Assembly (NCBI RefSeq): GCF_040537815.1
Contig: NZ_JBEWSZ010000012.1
Location: 1-64,000, forward strand
Reading direction: 5' to 3'
DNA from: Mesorhizobium shangrilense
GTDB taxonomy: Bacteria > Pseudomonadota > Alphaproteobacteria > Rhizobiales > Rhizobiaceae
Length of the DNA stretch: 64,000 nucleotides
Shown here: in pieces, positions 17,800 through 27,782 of the stretch
How the letters are laid out: every line of letters starts with the position of its first letter
Position numbering within the stretch: the stretch's first letter is position 1
Program-made: the position numbers and the translations under genes
Notes under the pieces: model-generated
The model's input: the letters and a program-made list of their open reading frames with translations, nothing else
What the model was told of the DNA's origin: nothing
Databases searched by the model: none

Positions 17800-17813
17800 G
17801 GAGACGGTCTTCC

Positions 17814-17838
17814 TTATGCGCATAATATAGGCGCATAA
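17814..17838 (-). promoter_or_regulatory. ccdA operator palindrome
   Basis: TTATGCGCATAA (17814-17825) is a perfect 12-bp palindrome, and GCGCATAA recurs at 17831-17838, so TTATGCGC/GCGCATAA arms also form a larger inverted repeat. It lies 15-40 bp before the ccdA ATG. This is the position expected for autoregulation by a ribbon-helix-helix antitoxin. Confidence 0.55.
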
Positions 17839-17856
17839 TAACCCGCACGCAATCGT

Positions 17857-19677
17857 TCACCCCTCCATCTCTTCCCGCAACATCTCCAGTTCCAGCCATT
17901 CCTCTTCGAGTGCCGCCAATGTGGCGCGCTCCTTGTCGAGGGCCGCGATGGTTTTCTGGAACGAAGCCGGATCGCGCTCGTAATAGGCGGGGTCGGCGAT
18001 GTTGTTCTCCAGCCGCGAGATGGACGCGGTCACCGCCTCGATCTTCTTGGGCAGCGATTCCAGTGCGAATTTCTGCTTGAACGACAGCTTTTTCGCCGGG
18101 CCTTTCGGGGCTGATGCCTCGGCCTTGCTTGCTCCCAGCGCTTCGCCATTCTCGGCCTTCGCCCGCGATTTGCGATCGTCCAGCCGGGTGCCGCCGCGTT
18201 GCGCCAGCATGTCCGAATAGCCGCCGGCATATTCGATCCAGCGGCCGCCGCCGTCCGGCGCGATGATGCTGGTGACGGTGCGGTCGAGGAAATCGCGGTC
18301 GTGGCTGACCAGGATGACGGTTCCGGCGAAACCGGCGACCAGTTCCTGCAGCAGTTCCAGCGTCTCCATGTCGAGATCGTTGGTCGGCTCATCGAGCACG
18401 AGAAGGTTTGCCGGCCGCGCCAGAACACGGGCCAGCAGCAAGCGCGCCCGCTCGCCGCCCGAAAGTTCGCGCACCGGCGTGCGCGCCTGCTCGGGCTTGA
18501 ACAGGAAGTCCTTCATGTAGGAGACGACGTGGCGCTGCTCGCCATTGATGACGAGGTTCTCGCCACGCCCGTCGGTGAGATATTGCGCCAGCGTTTCGGC
18601 CGGGTCGACCGCCTCGCGTTTCTGGTCGAGCGTGGCGATCTCCAGATTGGTGCCGAGCCGCACCGAACCGGCGTCCGGCTTCATTTCGCCGGTCAGCATC
18701 TTCAGGAGCGTCGTCTTGCCGGCGCCGTTGGGTCCAACCAGGCCGATACGGTCGCCACGCTGGATGCGGGTGGAGAATTCCTTGACCACGGTGAGGTCGC
18801 CAAAGCTCTTCTCGATGTTCTTCGCTTCGATCACCAGCTTGCCGGATTCGGCGGCGTCGCTGGCCACCATGGTGGCCGAACCTTCGGCGCCGCGATGGCC
18901 GTGAAAGCGCTGGCGCATGGTCTGCAACTCACCCAACCGGCGCATGTTGCGCTTGCGCCGCGCCGTCACGCCATAGCGCAGCCAGTGCTCTTCGCGCACG
19001 ATCTGGCGGCCGAGCTTGTGCTGCTCGCGCTCTTCTTCTTCCAGCACCAGATCGCGCCATTCCTCGAAATGGCCAAAACCCTTGTCCAGCCTGCGGGTCT
19101 GGCCGCGATCGAGCCAGACGGTTGCGCGCGAGACGCGCTCAAGGAAGCGGCGGTCGTGCGAAATCACGATGAGCGCCGAGGAAGTGCGAACCAACTCCTC
19201 TTCCAGCCATTCGATCACCGACAGGTCGAGATGGTTAGTCGGCTCATCGAGCAGCAGAATGTCGGGCTCCGGCGCCATGACGCGGGCAAGTGCCGCGCGC
19301 CTTGCCTCGCCACCGGACAGGTCGTTCGGTCGCTCCTCGCCGGACAGGCCGAGATGTTCCATCAGATAGATGGCGCGATAAGGATCATCCGCCGGTCCCA
19401 ACCCTGCCTCGACATAGGCACGGACGTTCGTGAACCCATCCATGTCAGGCATTTGCGGCAGATAGCGCACCGTCGCCGAAGGTTGGCGGAAGACTTCGCC
19501 GTCCTGCGGCTCGATGAGGCCGGCCGCGATCTTCAGCAGCGTCGACTTGCCCGAGCCATTGCGGCCGACGAGCGCGATCTTGTCGCCGGCCGAAGCGGCC
19601 AATGCGGCGCCGTCGAGCAGCGGCGTACCGCCAAAGGTCAGTTTTATGCCGTCGAGATTGAGAAGTGGCGGGGCCAT
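17857..19677 (-). CDS. uup: ABC-F family ATPase, Uup-like
   Basis: 606 aa with no membrane segments. Two ABC cassettes are present. The first has Walker A GRNGSGKST, signature LSGGEARRAALARV and DEPTNHLDL. The second has GPNGAGKTT, LSGGERARLLLARV and DEPTNDLDM. The inter-domain linker is basic (about residues 240-300). The C-terminal charged coiled coil after about residue 540 (KKIEAVTASISRLENNIADP onward) is typical of Uup rather than EttA. Family members act on ribosomes or branched DNA rather than in transport. The start at 19677 nearly abuts the thiN stop, so it is probably co-transcribed with thiN. Confidence 0.88.
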   Translation of the reverse strand: MAPPLLNLDGIKLTFGGTPLLDGAALAASAGDKIALVGRNGSGKSTLLKIAAGLIEPQDGEVFRQPSATVRYLPQMPDMDGFTNVRAYVEAGLGPADDPYRAIYLMEHLGLSGEERPNDLSGGEARRAALARVMAPEPDILLLDEPTNHLDLSVIEWLEEELVRTSSALIVISHDRRFLERVSRATVWLDRGQTRRLDKGFGHFEEWRDLVLEEEEREQHKLGRQIVREEHWLRYGVTARRKRNMRRLGELQTMRQRFHGHRGAEGSATMVASDAAESGKLVIEAKNIEKSFGDLTVVKEFSTRIQRGDRIGLVGPNGAGKTTLLKMLTGEMKPDAGSVRLGTNLEIATLDQKREAVDPAETLAQYLTDGRGENLVINGEQRHVVSYMKDFLFKPEQARTPVRELSGGERARLLLARVLARPANLLVLDEPTNDLDMETLELLQELVAGFAGTVILVSHDRDFLDRTVTSIIAPDGGGRWIEYAGGYSDMLAQRGGTRLDDRKSRAKAENGEALGASKAEASAPKGPAKKLSFKQKFALESLPKKIEAVTASISRLENNIADPAYYERDPASFQKTIAALDKERATLAALEEEWLELEMLREEMEG

Positions 19678-19678
19678 A

Positions 19679-20323
19679 TCAGCTTTCAGGTAGTGGATGG
19701 GGATGAGCGAGCAGCAGTGCGCGACCACGTCCCAGAGCGATTTCGAGCCGACCCTTGACCTCGTTGGAAATGGTCAGCGAGGAGCCGAATGCGACCTCGA
19801 CATCATCCAGCGGCCATTTGGCGCCTTTGACCGTGAGGCCGGAGAGATCCGAGAAACCAAGGACGGAAAAAAGTGTCGCATCGGCGTAGTCGAAGCCGGC
19901 CTTCCCCGGCAGCAAGGGGATGCCTTCCTGCGCGCCGCTGGTCAAGATCACCTCTGTCCCGGCCTGGGCCAGCCGCAGACCGAGCGCCAGATGCAGGAAG
20001 GCGTGGTCGGCGCGCTTGCCGCCGAAAGCGCCAACCAGGATGAGGCGGGTCGCGCCACGTTCGAGCGCCGCGGCGATGGCCAGTTCGCCATCGGTCTTGT
20101 CTTTCTCAGCAGGGAAAGTCCGACGCGGCACGGCGGCGAGATCATCGGGCAGATTGGCTGGTACCGAATCGAAATCGCCCACCCACAGTTCCGGGACAAG
20201 ACCCAGCATCCGGGCATGGCCGATGCCGGCGTCGGCGGCGATGCCGCGAGAACCCTCGACCTGGCGGTCGAGCCGTGGCGTGCGGATGAGGTCGCCGCCA
20301 AGCAGGATGGTGAATGTGCTCAT
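19679..20323 (-). CDS. thiN: Thiamine pyrophosphokinase
   Basis: 214 aa starting [15 protein letters not shown]. It phosphorylates thiamine directly to thiamine diphosphate with ATP. Motifs visible are [17 protein letters not shown] and [12 protein letters not shown], all typical of the TPK catalytic domain. The C-terminal part ([20 protein letters not shown]) matches the thiamine-binding beta domain. It is divergent from thiBPQ, so imported thiamine would be converted to the cofactor by this neighbour. The stop is immediately before the ABC-F gene. Confidence 0.9.
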   Translation of the reverse strand: MSTFTILLGGDLIRTPRLDRQVEGSRGIAADAGIGHARMLGLVPELWVGDFDSVPANLPDDLAAVPRRTFPAEKDKTDGELAIAAALERGATRLILVGAFGGKRADHAFLHLALGLRLAQAGTEVILTSGAQEGIPLLPGKAGFDYADATLFSVLGFSDLSGLTVKGAKWPLDDVEVAFGSSLTISNEVKGRLEIALGRGRALLLAHPHPLPES

Positions 20324-20406
20324 GTGCGTCGCCCTTACCAGCCCGGCACGGGAAACGGAAGGCGGCAAACTCCCACTTGCGTGGTTGATCGGCCGGGCCT
20401 ATGTGT

Positions 20407-20519
20407 CGAAACGCTCTAACGGGGTGCCGGACGCGATCTTCGCGGACCGGCTGAGAGGCAATCTCGCCAACCCGCTGAACCTGATCCGGTTTGTACCGGC
20501 GGAGGGATTAGACGTTTCG
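20407..20519 (+). ncRNA. TPP riboswitch (THI element)
   Basis: All conserved elements are readable: AACGGGGTGCC at 20419-20429, GGCTGAGA at about 20449-20456, ACCCGCTGAACCTGATCCGG, and GGCGGAGGGA. The closing stem P1 pairs CGAAACG/CTCTAA at the 5' end with TTAGA/CGTTTCG at the 3' end. The RNA ends 48 bp before the thiB ATG, whose ribosome site GAAGGAGG could be sequestered. It should lower thiBPQ expression when TPP is abundant. Confidence 0.95.
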
Positions 20520-20567
20520 GACAGTCCGACGCCTCAATTCCTTTCAATTCGAACGAAGGAGGCGCCG

Positions 20568-21566
20568 ATGCGCACGCTTTTATACTCTGTTGTCTCAGCC
20601 ATGGTTGTTGCCATATCCGGCCCGGCCTTCGCCAAGGACAAACTCACGGTCTACACCTATGAGAGCTTCACCGCCGACTGGGGTCCTGGTCCCGCCGTGA
20701 AGAAGGAATTCGAGGCCGAATGCGGCTGCGATGTCGAATTCGTCTCGGTCGCCGACGGCGTGGCACTGCTCAACCGCGTCAAGCTGGAAGGCGCTTCGAC
20801 CAAGGCCGACATCGTGCTCGGCCTCGACACCAATCTCACCGCCGAAGCCAAGGCCACCGGCCTGTTTGCGCCGCATGGCACGGTGTCGGACCTCAATGTG
20901 CCCGGCGGCTGGAGCGATGATACGTTTGTTCCCTTCGACTACGGCTATTTCGCCGTCGTCTATGACACCGAGAAGCTGAAGACGCCGCCGAAGAGCCTGA
21001 AGGAATTGGTCGAGGGCAGCGCCGACGACAAGATTGTCATCCAGGACCCGCGCACCTCGACGCCTGGCCTTGGCCTGCTCTTGTGGGTGAAATCGGTCTA
21101 TGGCGACAAGGCACCGGAAGCCTGGGCCAAGCTCAAGTCGAAAGTGCTGACCGTGACGCCAGGCTGGAGCGAGGCCTATGGCCTGTTCACCAAGGGCGAG
21201 GCGCCGATGGTGCTGTCCTACACGACGTCGCCCGCCTATCACATGGTTGCCGAGAAGACCGAACGCTATCAGGCGGCGTCCTTCGAGGAGGGTGAATACC
21301 TGCAGATCGAGGTCGCCGGCATCACCACCACCGGCGCGAAGAACCCGCTGGCGGAAAAGTTCATGGCTTTCATGACCGGGCCGAAGTTCCAGGATGTCAT
21401 TCCCGAGACCAACTGGATGTTCCCCGCCGGCAAGACCGATGCACCGCTCAATCCGGCCTTCGACAAACTGGTCAAGCCGACCAAGACGCTGCTGTTCAGC
21501 CCTGAAGAGGTCGCCGCCAACCGCAAGGCCTGGGTGGATGAATGGCTGGCGGTGATGAGCAAGTAG
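20568..21566 (+). CDS. thiB: Thiamine ABC transporter, periplasmic binding protein
   Basis: 332 aa. The ATG at 20568 follows GAAGGAGG; the very long upstream extension of this frame is not coding. A signal peptide ends near FAKDK. The mature start [20 protein letters not shown] and the central [16 protein letters not shown] and [13 protein letters not shown] are characteristic of ThiB. It binds thiamine and its phosphates in the periplasm and delivers them to ThiP. First gene of a tightly packed thiBPQ operon under the TPP riboswitch. Confidence 0.96.
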   Translation: MRTLLYSVVSAMVVAISGPAFAKDKLTVYTYESFTADWGPGPAVKKEFEAECGCDVEFVSVADGVALLNRVKLEGASTKADIVLGLDTNLTAEAKATGLFAPHGTVSDLNVPGGWSDDTFVPFDYGYFAVVYDTEKLKTPPKSLKELVEGSADDKIVIQDPRTSTPGLGLLLWVKSVYGDKAPEAWAKLKSKVLTVTPGWSEAYGLFTKGEAPMVLSYTTSPAYHMVAEKTERYQAASFEEGEYLQIEVAGITTTGAKNPLAEKFMAFMTGPKFQDVIPETNWMFPAGKTDAPLNPAFDKLVKPTKTLLFSPEEVAANRKAWVDEWLAVMSK

Positions 21567-21574
21567 CCCTTGCA

Positions 21575-23194
21575 ATGGTGCCGGTGCGTTCGACCGATTC
21601 ACGCGTCACCGCCGGCATCGTCGCGCTCGGGGCAATCGCGCTGCTGATCGGTGGCGCGATCGCTGGCCTGCTCCTTGAAGGCGTCCAGGATCTTTCAGGC
21701 GCCTGGGCAGCCTTCGATCCCTATCTCTTTCGCGTCGTGCGCTTCACCCTGTGGCAAGCGGTGCTGTCGACGCTGCTCTCGGTCGTGCCGGCGCTGTTCG
21801 TCGCCCGCGCCCTGTCGCGGCATCCGCGCTTTTTCGGACGAAGCTTTATCCTGCAGCTCTTTGCCGTGCCGCTGGCGCTGCCGGCCATTGTCGCCGCGCT
21901 CGGCATCCTGGCGCTCTACGGTCGCGCCGGCTATTTCGCGGATGTGTTCACGGTGATCGGCAATGGCAGTTGGCCGGGCATCTATGGCCTGGCTGGCATC
22001 CTGGTTGCGCACGTCTTCTTCAACCTGCCGCTCTGCGTCAGGCTGTTTCTCGAGGCACTGCAGACGGTGCCAGCCGACCAGTGGCGGCTGGCGAGCCAGC
22101 TCGGCATGGGCGCCGGGCCGGCTTTTCGGCTGATCGAGTGGCCAAGGCTGCGCGCGGCCATTCCGGGCGTCGCCGGGCTTGTCTTCATGCTCTGCATAAC
22201 GTCCTTCACCATCGTGCTGACACTGGGCGGCGGTCCGCGCGCGACGACGCTGGAGGTCGCGATCTATCAGGCACTGCGCTTCGATTTCGATCCCGCGCGC
22301 GCCGTGGCGCTGACCGCGCTGCAGATCGCGCTGACCTTTGTCGTGGTGCTGGTCCTGGCGCGCTTCGGCGTCAATGTAACCGGCGACGCCAATCTGCCGG
22401 TGGCGTCGCGCCGCTATCTATCGGTGGGCAATGGAGAGAGCTGGCTCAACGCCTTGCTGGTCGTTCTCGCTCTGCTGTTCGTCGCCGGGCCGATGGTGGC
22501 GACGGTGATCGCCGGGCTTGGCGCCGATCTCGGCCGGTTGGCCGGCGAGAGCGCGGTGCGGCAGGCGACGCTGACCAGTGCCGTGCTCGCCTTCCTGTCG
22601 GCGCTGCTCTCGGTGATGCTGTCGCTGGCGCTGGTCATGGCGCGCTGGGCGCTGGCCCTGAGCCGTGGCGCAGGCTCCAGGACGTTGCTCGAACACGCCG
22701 CCGACACTGGCGCCGGCTTCGTGCTCGTCGTGCCGCCGATCGTCATTGGCGCCGGCTGGTTCCTGGCTCTGCGCACTATCAGCGACGTCTTCGCCGTCGC
22801 ACCGATCATGGTCGTCACCGTCAACGCGGTGATGGCGATGCCTTTCGCCATCCGCGCCGTCCGCCCCGCCTATGACGCGGCGAGCGAGCGCCACGAACGG
22901 CTTTGCGCACAGCTCGGCATTTCAGGCTGGAACAGGCTGATACTGGTCGACTGGCCGTCATTGCGGCGGCCGCTCGCGACCGCCTTCGCCTTCGCCATGG
23001 CGCTGTCGCTTGGCGACCTCGGCGTCATCGCGTTGTTCGGCAGCGATTCGGTGCAGACATTGCCCTATCTGCTCCTGGCGCGCATGGGTAGCTACCGGAC
23101 GGAGGACGCTGCCGGTCTGGCGCTGCTGCTGGGCGTTGTCTGCCTGGCGCTTGTCCTGGCTGCGGACCGGCTGGGGAGGGGAGGGAAATCATGA
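21575..23194 (+). CDS. thiP: Thiamine ABC transporter, permease
   Basis: 539 aa from ATG 21575; an in-frame ATG at 21542 overlapping thiB is an alternative, and neither has a strong ribosome site. About twelve membrane helices form two fused permease halves, as in ThiP. Each half has a BPD_transp EAA-like loop ([20 protein letters not shown] and [20 protein letters not shown]) that contacts the ATPase. The stop overlaps the thiQ start by four bases (ATGA), indicating translational coupling. Confidence 0.94.
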   Translation: MVPVRSTDSRVTAGIVALGAIALLIGGAIAGLLLEGVQDLSGAWAAFDPYLFRVVRFTLWQAVLSTLLSVVPALFVARALSRHPRFFGRSFILQLFAVPLALPAIVAALGILALYGRAGYFADVFTVIGNGSWPGIYGLAGILVAHVFFNLPLCVRLFLEALQTVPADQWRLASQLGMGAGPAFRLIEWPRLRAAIPGVAGLVFMLCITSFTIVLTLGGGPRATTLEVAIYQALRFDFDPARAVALTALQIALTFVVVLVLARFGVNVTGDANLPVASRRYLSVGNGESWLNALLVVLALLFVAGPMVATVIAGLGADLGRLAGESAVRQATLTSAVLAFLSALLSVMLSLALVMARWALALSRGAGSRTLLEHAADTGAGFVLVVPPIVIGAGWFLALRTISDVFAVAPIMVVTVNAVMAMPFAIRAVRPAYDAASERHERLCAQLGISGWNRLILVDWPSLRRPLATAFAFAMALSLGDLGVIALFGSDSVQTLPYLLLARMGSYRTEDAAGLALLLGVVCLALVLAADRLGRGGKS

Positions 23195-23976
23195 CGCTCG
23201 CCAAGGCAGACGGGATGATCGAAGACGGCACCGCCGTGCGGCTCGAGAACGTCTCGTTCAGCTATGGCGATGCGCCGCTCGTCTTCGATGTCGGCTTTGC
23301 CGCCTCGAAGATCACCGCCGTCATGGGCCCGAGCGGTTCGGGGAAATCGACCCTGCTCAATCTGGTCGCAGGTTTCGAGATGCCGCGCTCCGGCCGCGTG
23401 CTGATCGGCGGGATCGATGTCAGCGCGCAGCCACCTTCGGCACGACCGGTGTCGATGGTGTTTCAGGAGAACAACCTCTTTGCCCATCTTTCCGTGGAGC
23501 AGAATGTCGGACTAGGCCGTTCGCCGTCGCTACGGCTGAGCGATGCGGACCGGGTTTTGATCGCCGGGGCGATCGAACGCACCGGCCTTGCCGGAAAGGA
23601 GAAGCGATTGCCGCGCGAACTCTCCGGCGGCGAGCGTCAGCGTGTCGCGCTCGCCCGTGTTCTGGTGCGCGACCGCCCGGTGCTTCTGCTGGACGAGCCT
23701 TTTGCCTCGCTTGGCCCAGCCTTGCGCGACGACATGCTCGATCTGGTGGCCGGTGTGCATGCCGACCGGCCCATGACGGTGCTGTTCGTCACGCACCAGC
23801 CGGAAGATGCGCGCCGCATCGGCCAGAATGTGGTATTCTTGGACAATGGTTCGGTCGCCGCGACGGGTGCGGCGGCTGATTTCTTCGCCGGGGCTGGCCC
23901 GGAGGTCTTCCAGCGCTATATCGGGGCAGGTCCGATTGGCGCCGGATCACAAGATATTGCCCGGAAGCGGACATAA
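23191..23976 (+). CDS. thiQ: Thiamine ABC transporter, ATP-binding protein
   Basis: 261 aa. Walker [10 protein letters not shown] (about residue 48), Q-loop FQENNLF, signature [16 protein letters not shown] and Walker [12 protein letters not shown] are intact, followed by the switch His in VTHQPEDA. It powers import through ThiP. The start is inside the thiP stop and follows a purine-rich GGGGAGGGGAGGGAA site. No clear terminator follows; about 240 bp without a gene separate it from the M48 protease. Confidence 0.95.
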   Translation: MTLAKADGMIEDGTAVRLENVSFSYGDAPLVFDVGFAASKITAVMGPSGSGKSTLLNLVAGFEMPRSGRVLIGGIDVSAQPPSARPVSMVFQENNLFAHLSVEQNVGLGRSPSLRLSDADRVLIAGAIERTGLAGKEKRLPRELSGGERQRVALARVLVRDRPVLLLDEPFASLGPALRDDMLDLVAGVHADRPMTVLFVTHQPEDARRIGQNVVFLDNGSVAATGAAADFFAGAGPEVFQRYIGAGPIGAGSQDIARKRT

Positions 23977-24216
23977 TTTACGGTCAAACCGGCCCAAGGC
24001 GATGCGGCGCTTGCTTGCCATGATCAGGGTAGTGTGGCTAGGTCCACCCTGTATTGGTCTGGCGCGGCCGTGATTTGCCTGCATGCCGTGCGTCACCCCG
24101 GACGCCAAAAGACGTTGCAACATGTTGATTTTGCGCGTGATCTCCACGAGTTTTCGAGATCATGGGCCAAGACCTGGAAGGAAGCGGTTCTGCCGACCCG
24201 CATGCATAGAGTACGG

Positions 24217-25686
24217 ATGAAACCACTGGCGCGCTTCTTCGCGCTGGCCGGCTTTGCCGTGGCGCTGGCAAGCTGCCAGATGTTCACGCCTCCGGCAGTT
24301 CAGGAATCCGGCTTCCAGCCTTCCGACAAGCCCATCACGGTCGACAATGTCGCCGCCAACAGCAAGCTCGCCGAAATGGCCAAGGCGCAGCATCCGCGCA
24401 TTCTTGCCACGTATGGCGGCGAATATTCCGACCCGAAGCTCGAACGCATGGTTGCCAAGGTCGTCGGCAATTTGACCGTCGTGTCGGCAAACCCGACCCA
24501 GACCTATCGCATCACCATCCTGAATTCGCCCAACGTCAACGCCTTCGCGCTGCCAGGCGGCTATCTCTACATCACGCGCGGCCTGCTTGCGCTGGCCAAT
24601 GATTCTTCCGAGCTGGCCGCGGTCATCGCGCACGAAATGGGCCATGTCACAGCCAATCACGGCCTGCAGCGCCAGCAGCTCGAGGCCGAGGAAGGCCTGG
24701 CGACCAAGGTCGTCTCCGATGTGCTCGGCGACAGCCCGACCGCCAAGGCGGCGCTGATCCGCGGCAAGCTCAGGCTCGCCCAGTTCTCGCGCAACCAGGA
24801 ACTGGAGGCCGACGCCATCGGTATCAAGTCGATCGGCGAGGCCGGCTACGACCCTTATGCCGCCGGCCGCTTCCTGCAGTCGATGTCGGCCTATACCGAC
24901 TTTCGCTCGATCAGCGGCGCCACCGACCCAAGCCTCGACTTCCTGGCGACCCACCCCAACACGCCGCAGCGCATCGATCTGGCGCAGCGCCATGCCCGCC
25001 AGTTCGGCGCGCCCGGCTTCGGCACGCGCGATCGCGATTCTTTCCTCGCCGGCATAGACGGCCTGCTCTACGGCGACACGCCGGAGGAAGGCTATGTGCG
25101 CGGCGAAACCTTCCTGCATCCGGGCCTTGGCGTGTCCTTCTCGGTGCCCGAAGGCTTTGTCATCGACAATTCGGCCGCGGCGGTGACGGCGACCGGCCCC
25201 GGCGACATGGCGATCCGTTTCGACGGCGTCTCGATCGACAAGAACCGCCCGCTGACCGACTATGTCCGCAGCGGCTGGGTTGCCGGCCTCGTAGACAGCA
25301 GCGTCAAGCAGGAGACGATCAACGGCAATGAAGCGGCGACCGCGCATGCGGGCGCCGAGGGCTGGCAGTTCGATATCGCGGTGATCCGGGCGGGTGGGCA
25401 GGTCTACCGGCTGTTGACGGCGGCACCTTCGGCCAGCACGAACCTGGACAGCGTCGCGCGTTCGGTCAGCGGCAGCTTCCGTATACTCAGCGCGGCGGAA
25501 AAGGCGGCGCTGAAGCCGCTGCACATCCGCGTGCTCACCGTGCAGCCGGGACAGACCATGGGCACGCTTGCGGCACAGATGGTCGGCGTCGATCGCAAGC
25601 TCGACCTGTTCCGTGTGCTCAATGCGTTGTCGCCCGGTGCCGCCGTCTCGGCCGGCGACAAGGTCAAGATCGTCACCGACAAGTAG
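24217..25686 (+). CDS. M48-family metalloprotease lipoprotein (BepA/YfgC-like)
   Basis: 489 aa starting MKPLARFFALAGFAVALASC, a lipoprotein signal with lipobox LASC, so it is likely anchored in the periplasm; the 61 upstream codons of the frame look non-coding. The zinc-protease motif is HEMGH with His at about residues 139 and 143, and the third ligand is probably in NQELEADAIG. After the protease domain (to about residue 280) a second domain of unknown role follows, and a LysM-like end (VLTVQPGQTMGTLAAQM, VSAGDKVKIV) may bind peptidoglycan. The family includes outer-membrane-protein quality-control proteases. Confidence 0.88.
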   Translation: MKPLARFFALAGFAVALASCQMFTPPAVQESGFQPSDKPITVDNVAANSKLAEMAKAQHPRILATYGGEYSDPKLERMVAKVVGNLTVVSANPTQTYRITILNSPNVNAFALPGGYLYITRGLLALANDSSELAAVIAHEMGHVTANHGLQRQQLEAEEGLATKVVSDVLGDSPTAKAALIRGKLRLAQFSRNQELEADAIGIKSIGEAGYDPYAAGRFLQSMSAYTDFRSISGATDPSLDFLATHPNTPQRIDLAQRHARQFGAPGFGTRDRDSFLAGIDGLLYGDTPEEGYVRGETFLHPGLGVSFSVPEGFVIDNSAAAVTATGPGDMAIRFDGVSIDKNRPLTDYVRSGWVAGLVDSSVKQETINGNEAATAHAGAEGWQFDIAVIRAGGQVYRLLTAAPSASTNLDSVARSVSGSFRILSAAEKAALKPLHIRVLTVQPGQTMGTLAAQMVGVDRKLDLFRVLNALSPGAAVSAGDKVKIVTDK

Positions 25687-25723
25687 CCGGTGTTCTTGCC
25701 CCAGGCGGTCCGGCTTCGCTGGA

Positions 25724-26581
25724 TCAGGCGGCCATGAATTCAGGGTTCTGCCTGACCAATGCCACCTTGAGCTTCTCCATGGCGCGTGCCTCGATCTGAC
25801 GGACGCGTTCCTTGGAGATGCCAAGCGTCTCGCCGAGCGACTCGAGCGTCGCGCCTTCTTCACTCAGCCGGCGTTCTTCGATGATCCTGAGCTCGCGGGC
25901 GTTCAGCGCACCGAGCGCGGTCTTCAGCCATAGCGAACGGCGCTCGACATCGATCGTGTCGCCGGCGACCTCGTCAGGCAATGGATCGTCCGAAACCAGG
26001 AAGTCCATGCGTTCCGTTGCGCCCGTGTCATCAGCCAGCGGTGCATTGAGCGAACTGTCGGGTGCCGAAAGGCGCGAATCCATCATCGCCACATCGGCTT
26101 CCGACACGCCGAGCGCAACCGACACCTCATGATAGAGCGTGGCGTTCGACAGCGGCTCGGTGCCGTTGGCGAGGCGGGCACGCAGGCGCCGCAAATTGAA
26201 GAACAGCGCCTTCTGCGCCGAACTCGTGCCGCCGCGCACGATCGACCAGTTGCGCAGGATGTAGTCCTGCATCGCGGCGCGAATCCACCATGTCGCGTAG
26301 GTCGAGAACCGCACCTCACGCTCCGGCTCAAACCGGGCGGCGGCTTCCAGCAAGCCGACATGGCCCTCCTGGATCAAGTCGCCCAGCGGCAGGCCATAGT
26401 GCCGGAATTTCGAGGCCATGGAGATGACCAGCCGCATATGCGCCACGGTGATGCTGTGCAGCGCGTGCTGGTCATTGTCGTCCTTCCAGCGCAAGGCCAG
26501 AAGATGCTCCTGATCACGTTCGAGATAGGGAGCCTTCATCGCCGCGCGGACCATGGTCCGTCCTGCCGAGTCCTGTATCAT
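25724..26581 (-). CDS. rpoH: Heat-shock-type sigma factor (RpoH2-like)
   Basis: 285 aa. ATG 26581 has GGGAG six bases upstream. Region 2 is GDLIQEGHVGLLEAAARFEPER followed by the -10 recognition helix FSTYATWWIRAAMQDYILRNW. Region 4.2 is GATLESLGETLGISKERVRQIEARAMEKL. The length and lack of region 1 fit RpoH. Alphaproteobacteria usually carry two or more RpoH paralogues; the sequence looks closer to the RpoH2 type, which serves oxidative stress in relatives, but that subtype call is from memory. Confidence 0.88.
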   Translation of the reverse strand: MIQDSAGRTMVRAAMKAPYLERDQEHLLALRWKDDNDQHALHSITVAHMRLVISMASKFRHYGLPLGDLIQEGHVGLLEAAARFEPEREVRFSTYATWWIRAAMQDYILRNWSIVRGGTSSAQKALFFNLRRLRARLANGTEPLSNATLYHEVSVALGVSEADVAMMDSRLSAPDSSLNAPLADDTGATERMDFLVSDDPLPDEVAGDTIDVERRSLWLKTALGALNARELRIIEERRLSEEGATLESLGETLGISKERVRQIEARAMEKLKVALVRQNPEFMAA

Positions 26582-26881
26582 GCCATGCTCCCTTTTTCGG
26601 GCGTCCGGACGGCGGGGTGGTTGAAATGGTTATGCCGTGCCCTACAACAGCCGAGAAACGTGTCACGCCGGAGAATGGTTCCGCTGCGCTCACCGTGTGG
26701 ATTGCGCCGCTCATGGCGTTCCGCAAAGGGGGTGATTGATGCCAATCGATGCGTTTTGGAGAATTTGATTTCAGAGTGGTATACTATTCGGAATCTTGTT
26801 CCTTATTTTGTTTGCAAGCATGTGCCATTTTCCAAATCTCACAATGCGCCGCACAACGGCCAAAGACGGGATCACAGAAAA
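26582..26881 (+). promoter_or_regulatory. Divergent promoter region, rpoH / amino-acid ABC operon
   Basis: 300 bp without a gene between divergent starts. The half near the ABC operon is AT-rich and includes GGTATACTATTC at about 26776-26787, a plausible -10 area. I could not place a convincing -35 element or operator. Confidence 0.3.
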
Positions 26882-27655
26882 ATGAAATGGCTTAAATCGC
26901 TTGTTGTCGCCGGAGCCCTGCAGGTTCTGGCTGTCGCCGCCAGCCATGCCGGCGCCAATCTCGATGAGATCAAGCAGGCAGGCACCATCAAGATCGGCAC
27001 GGAAGGCACTTACGCGCCCTTTACCTATCACGATGCTTCCGGCGCGCTGGTCGGTTTCGATGTCGAAATCGCCAAGGCGATCGCCGACAAGCTCGGCGTC
27101 AAGCCGCAGTTCCTCGAAGGCAAGTGGGACGGGCTGATCGCCGGCCTCGATGCCAACCGCTACGACGCCGTCATCAACGAGGTCGGCATCACCGACGCGC
27201 GCAAGGCCAAGTACGACTTCTCCGATCCCTACATCGCCTCGAAGGCGGTGCTGATCGTGCGCGGCGACAATGCAGACATCAAGAGCTTTGCCGATCTCAA
27301 GGGCAAGAAGTCGGCGCAGTCGCTGACCTCGAATTTCGGTAAGCTGGCCGAGACGAATGGCGCCGAACTCGTCGGCACCGATGGCTTCGACCAGTCGATC
27401 CAGCTGTTGCTGACCGGTCGTGCCGATGCCACCATCAATGACAGCCTGTCCTTCCTCGACTTCAAGAAGCACAAGCCCGACGCCAATGTGAAGATCGCCG
27501 CGCAGGAGGAAAACGCCGACTATTCCGGTGTCATCGTGCGCAAGGGTGATCCGGAGCTGGTTGCCGCGATCAACAAGGCGCTCGCCGATATCAAGGCCGA
27601 CGGCACCTATCAGAAGATCGCCGACACCTATTTCGGCCAGGACGTTTCGAAGTAA
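26882..27655 (+). CDS. Polar amino-acid ABC transporter, periplasmic binding protein
   Basis: 257 aa. A signal peptide runs to about residue 23 (AASHAGA). The mature sequence begins a family-3 solute-binding domain: GTIKIGTEGTYAPFTYHD, GFDVEIAKAIADKLGV, then GKWDGLIAGLDANRYDAVIN and RKAKYDFSDPYI. The pattern resembles cystine or other polar amino-acid binding proteins; the ligand cannot be fixed from sequence alone. First gene of a three-gene operon, separated from the permease by a hairpin that should favour high expression of the binding protein. Confidence 0.93.
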   Translation: MKWLKSLVVAGALQVLAVAASHAGANLDEIKQAGTIKIGTEGTYAPFTYHDASGALVGFDVEIAKAIADKLGVKPQFLEGKWDGLIAGLDANRYDAVINEVGITDARKAKYDFSDPYIASKAVLIVRGDNADIKSFADLKGKKSAQSLTSNFGKLAETNGAELVGTDGFDQSIQLLLTGRADATINDSLSFLDFKKHKPDANVKIAAQEENADYSGVIVRKGDPELVAAINKALADIKADGTYQKIADTYFGQDVSK

Positions 27656-27694
27656 CTGATATCTGGGCCGGTTTGCCGGCCTGTGACATGTGGA

Positions 27695-27727
27695 GCGGCG
27701 AGCCGTCTTTGACGGCCCGCCGCTTTT
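27695..27727 (+). terminator. Intra-operon hairpin after the binding-protein gene
   Basis: GCGGCG-a-GCCGTC pairs with GACGGC-c-CGCCGC across a TTT loop and is followed by TTTT. It lies 40 bp after the binding-protein stop and before the permease. It probably causes partial termination or protects the upstream message. Confidence 0.7.
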
Positions 27728-27782
27728 GTCGTGATATGCCTTGGCGCTTCGATGAAGCCGTCGACCGGATGGAGGGGCTTTC

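Noticed and set aside
18199..19758. 519-codon frame antisense to the ABC-F gene
   Set aside because: Shadow frame; no motif, while the opposite strand has two full ABC cassettes.
24160..25863. 567-codon frame antisense to the M48 protease
   Set aside because: Shadow of a clear protease gene; no motif.
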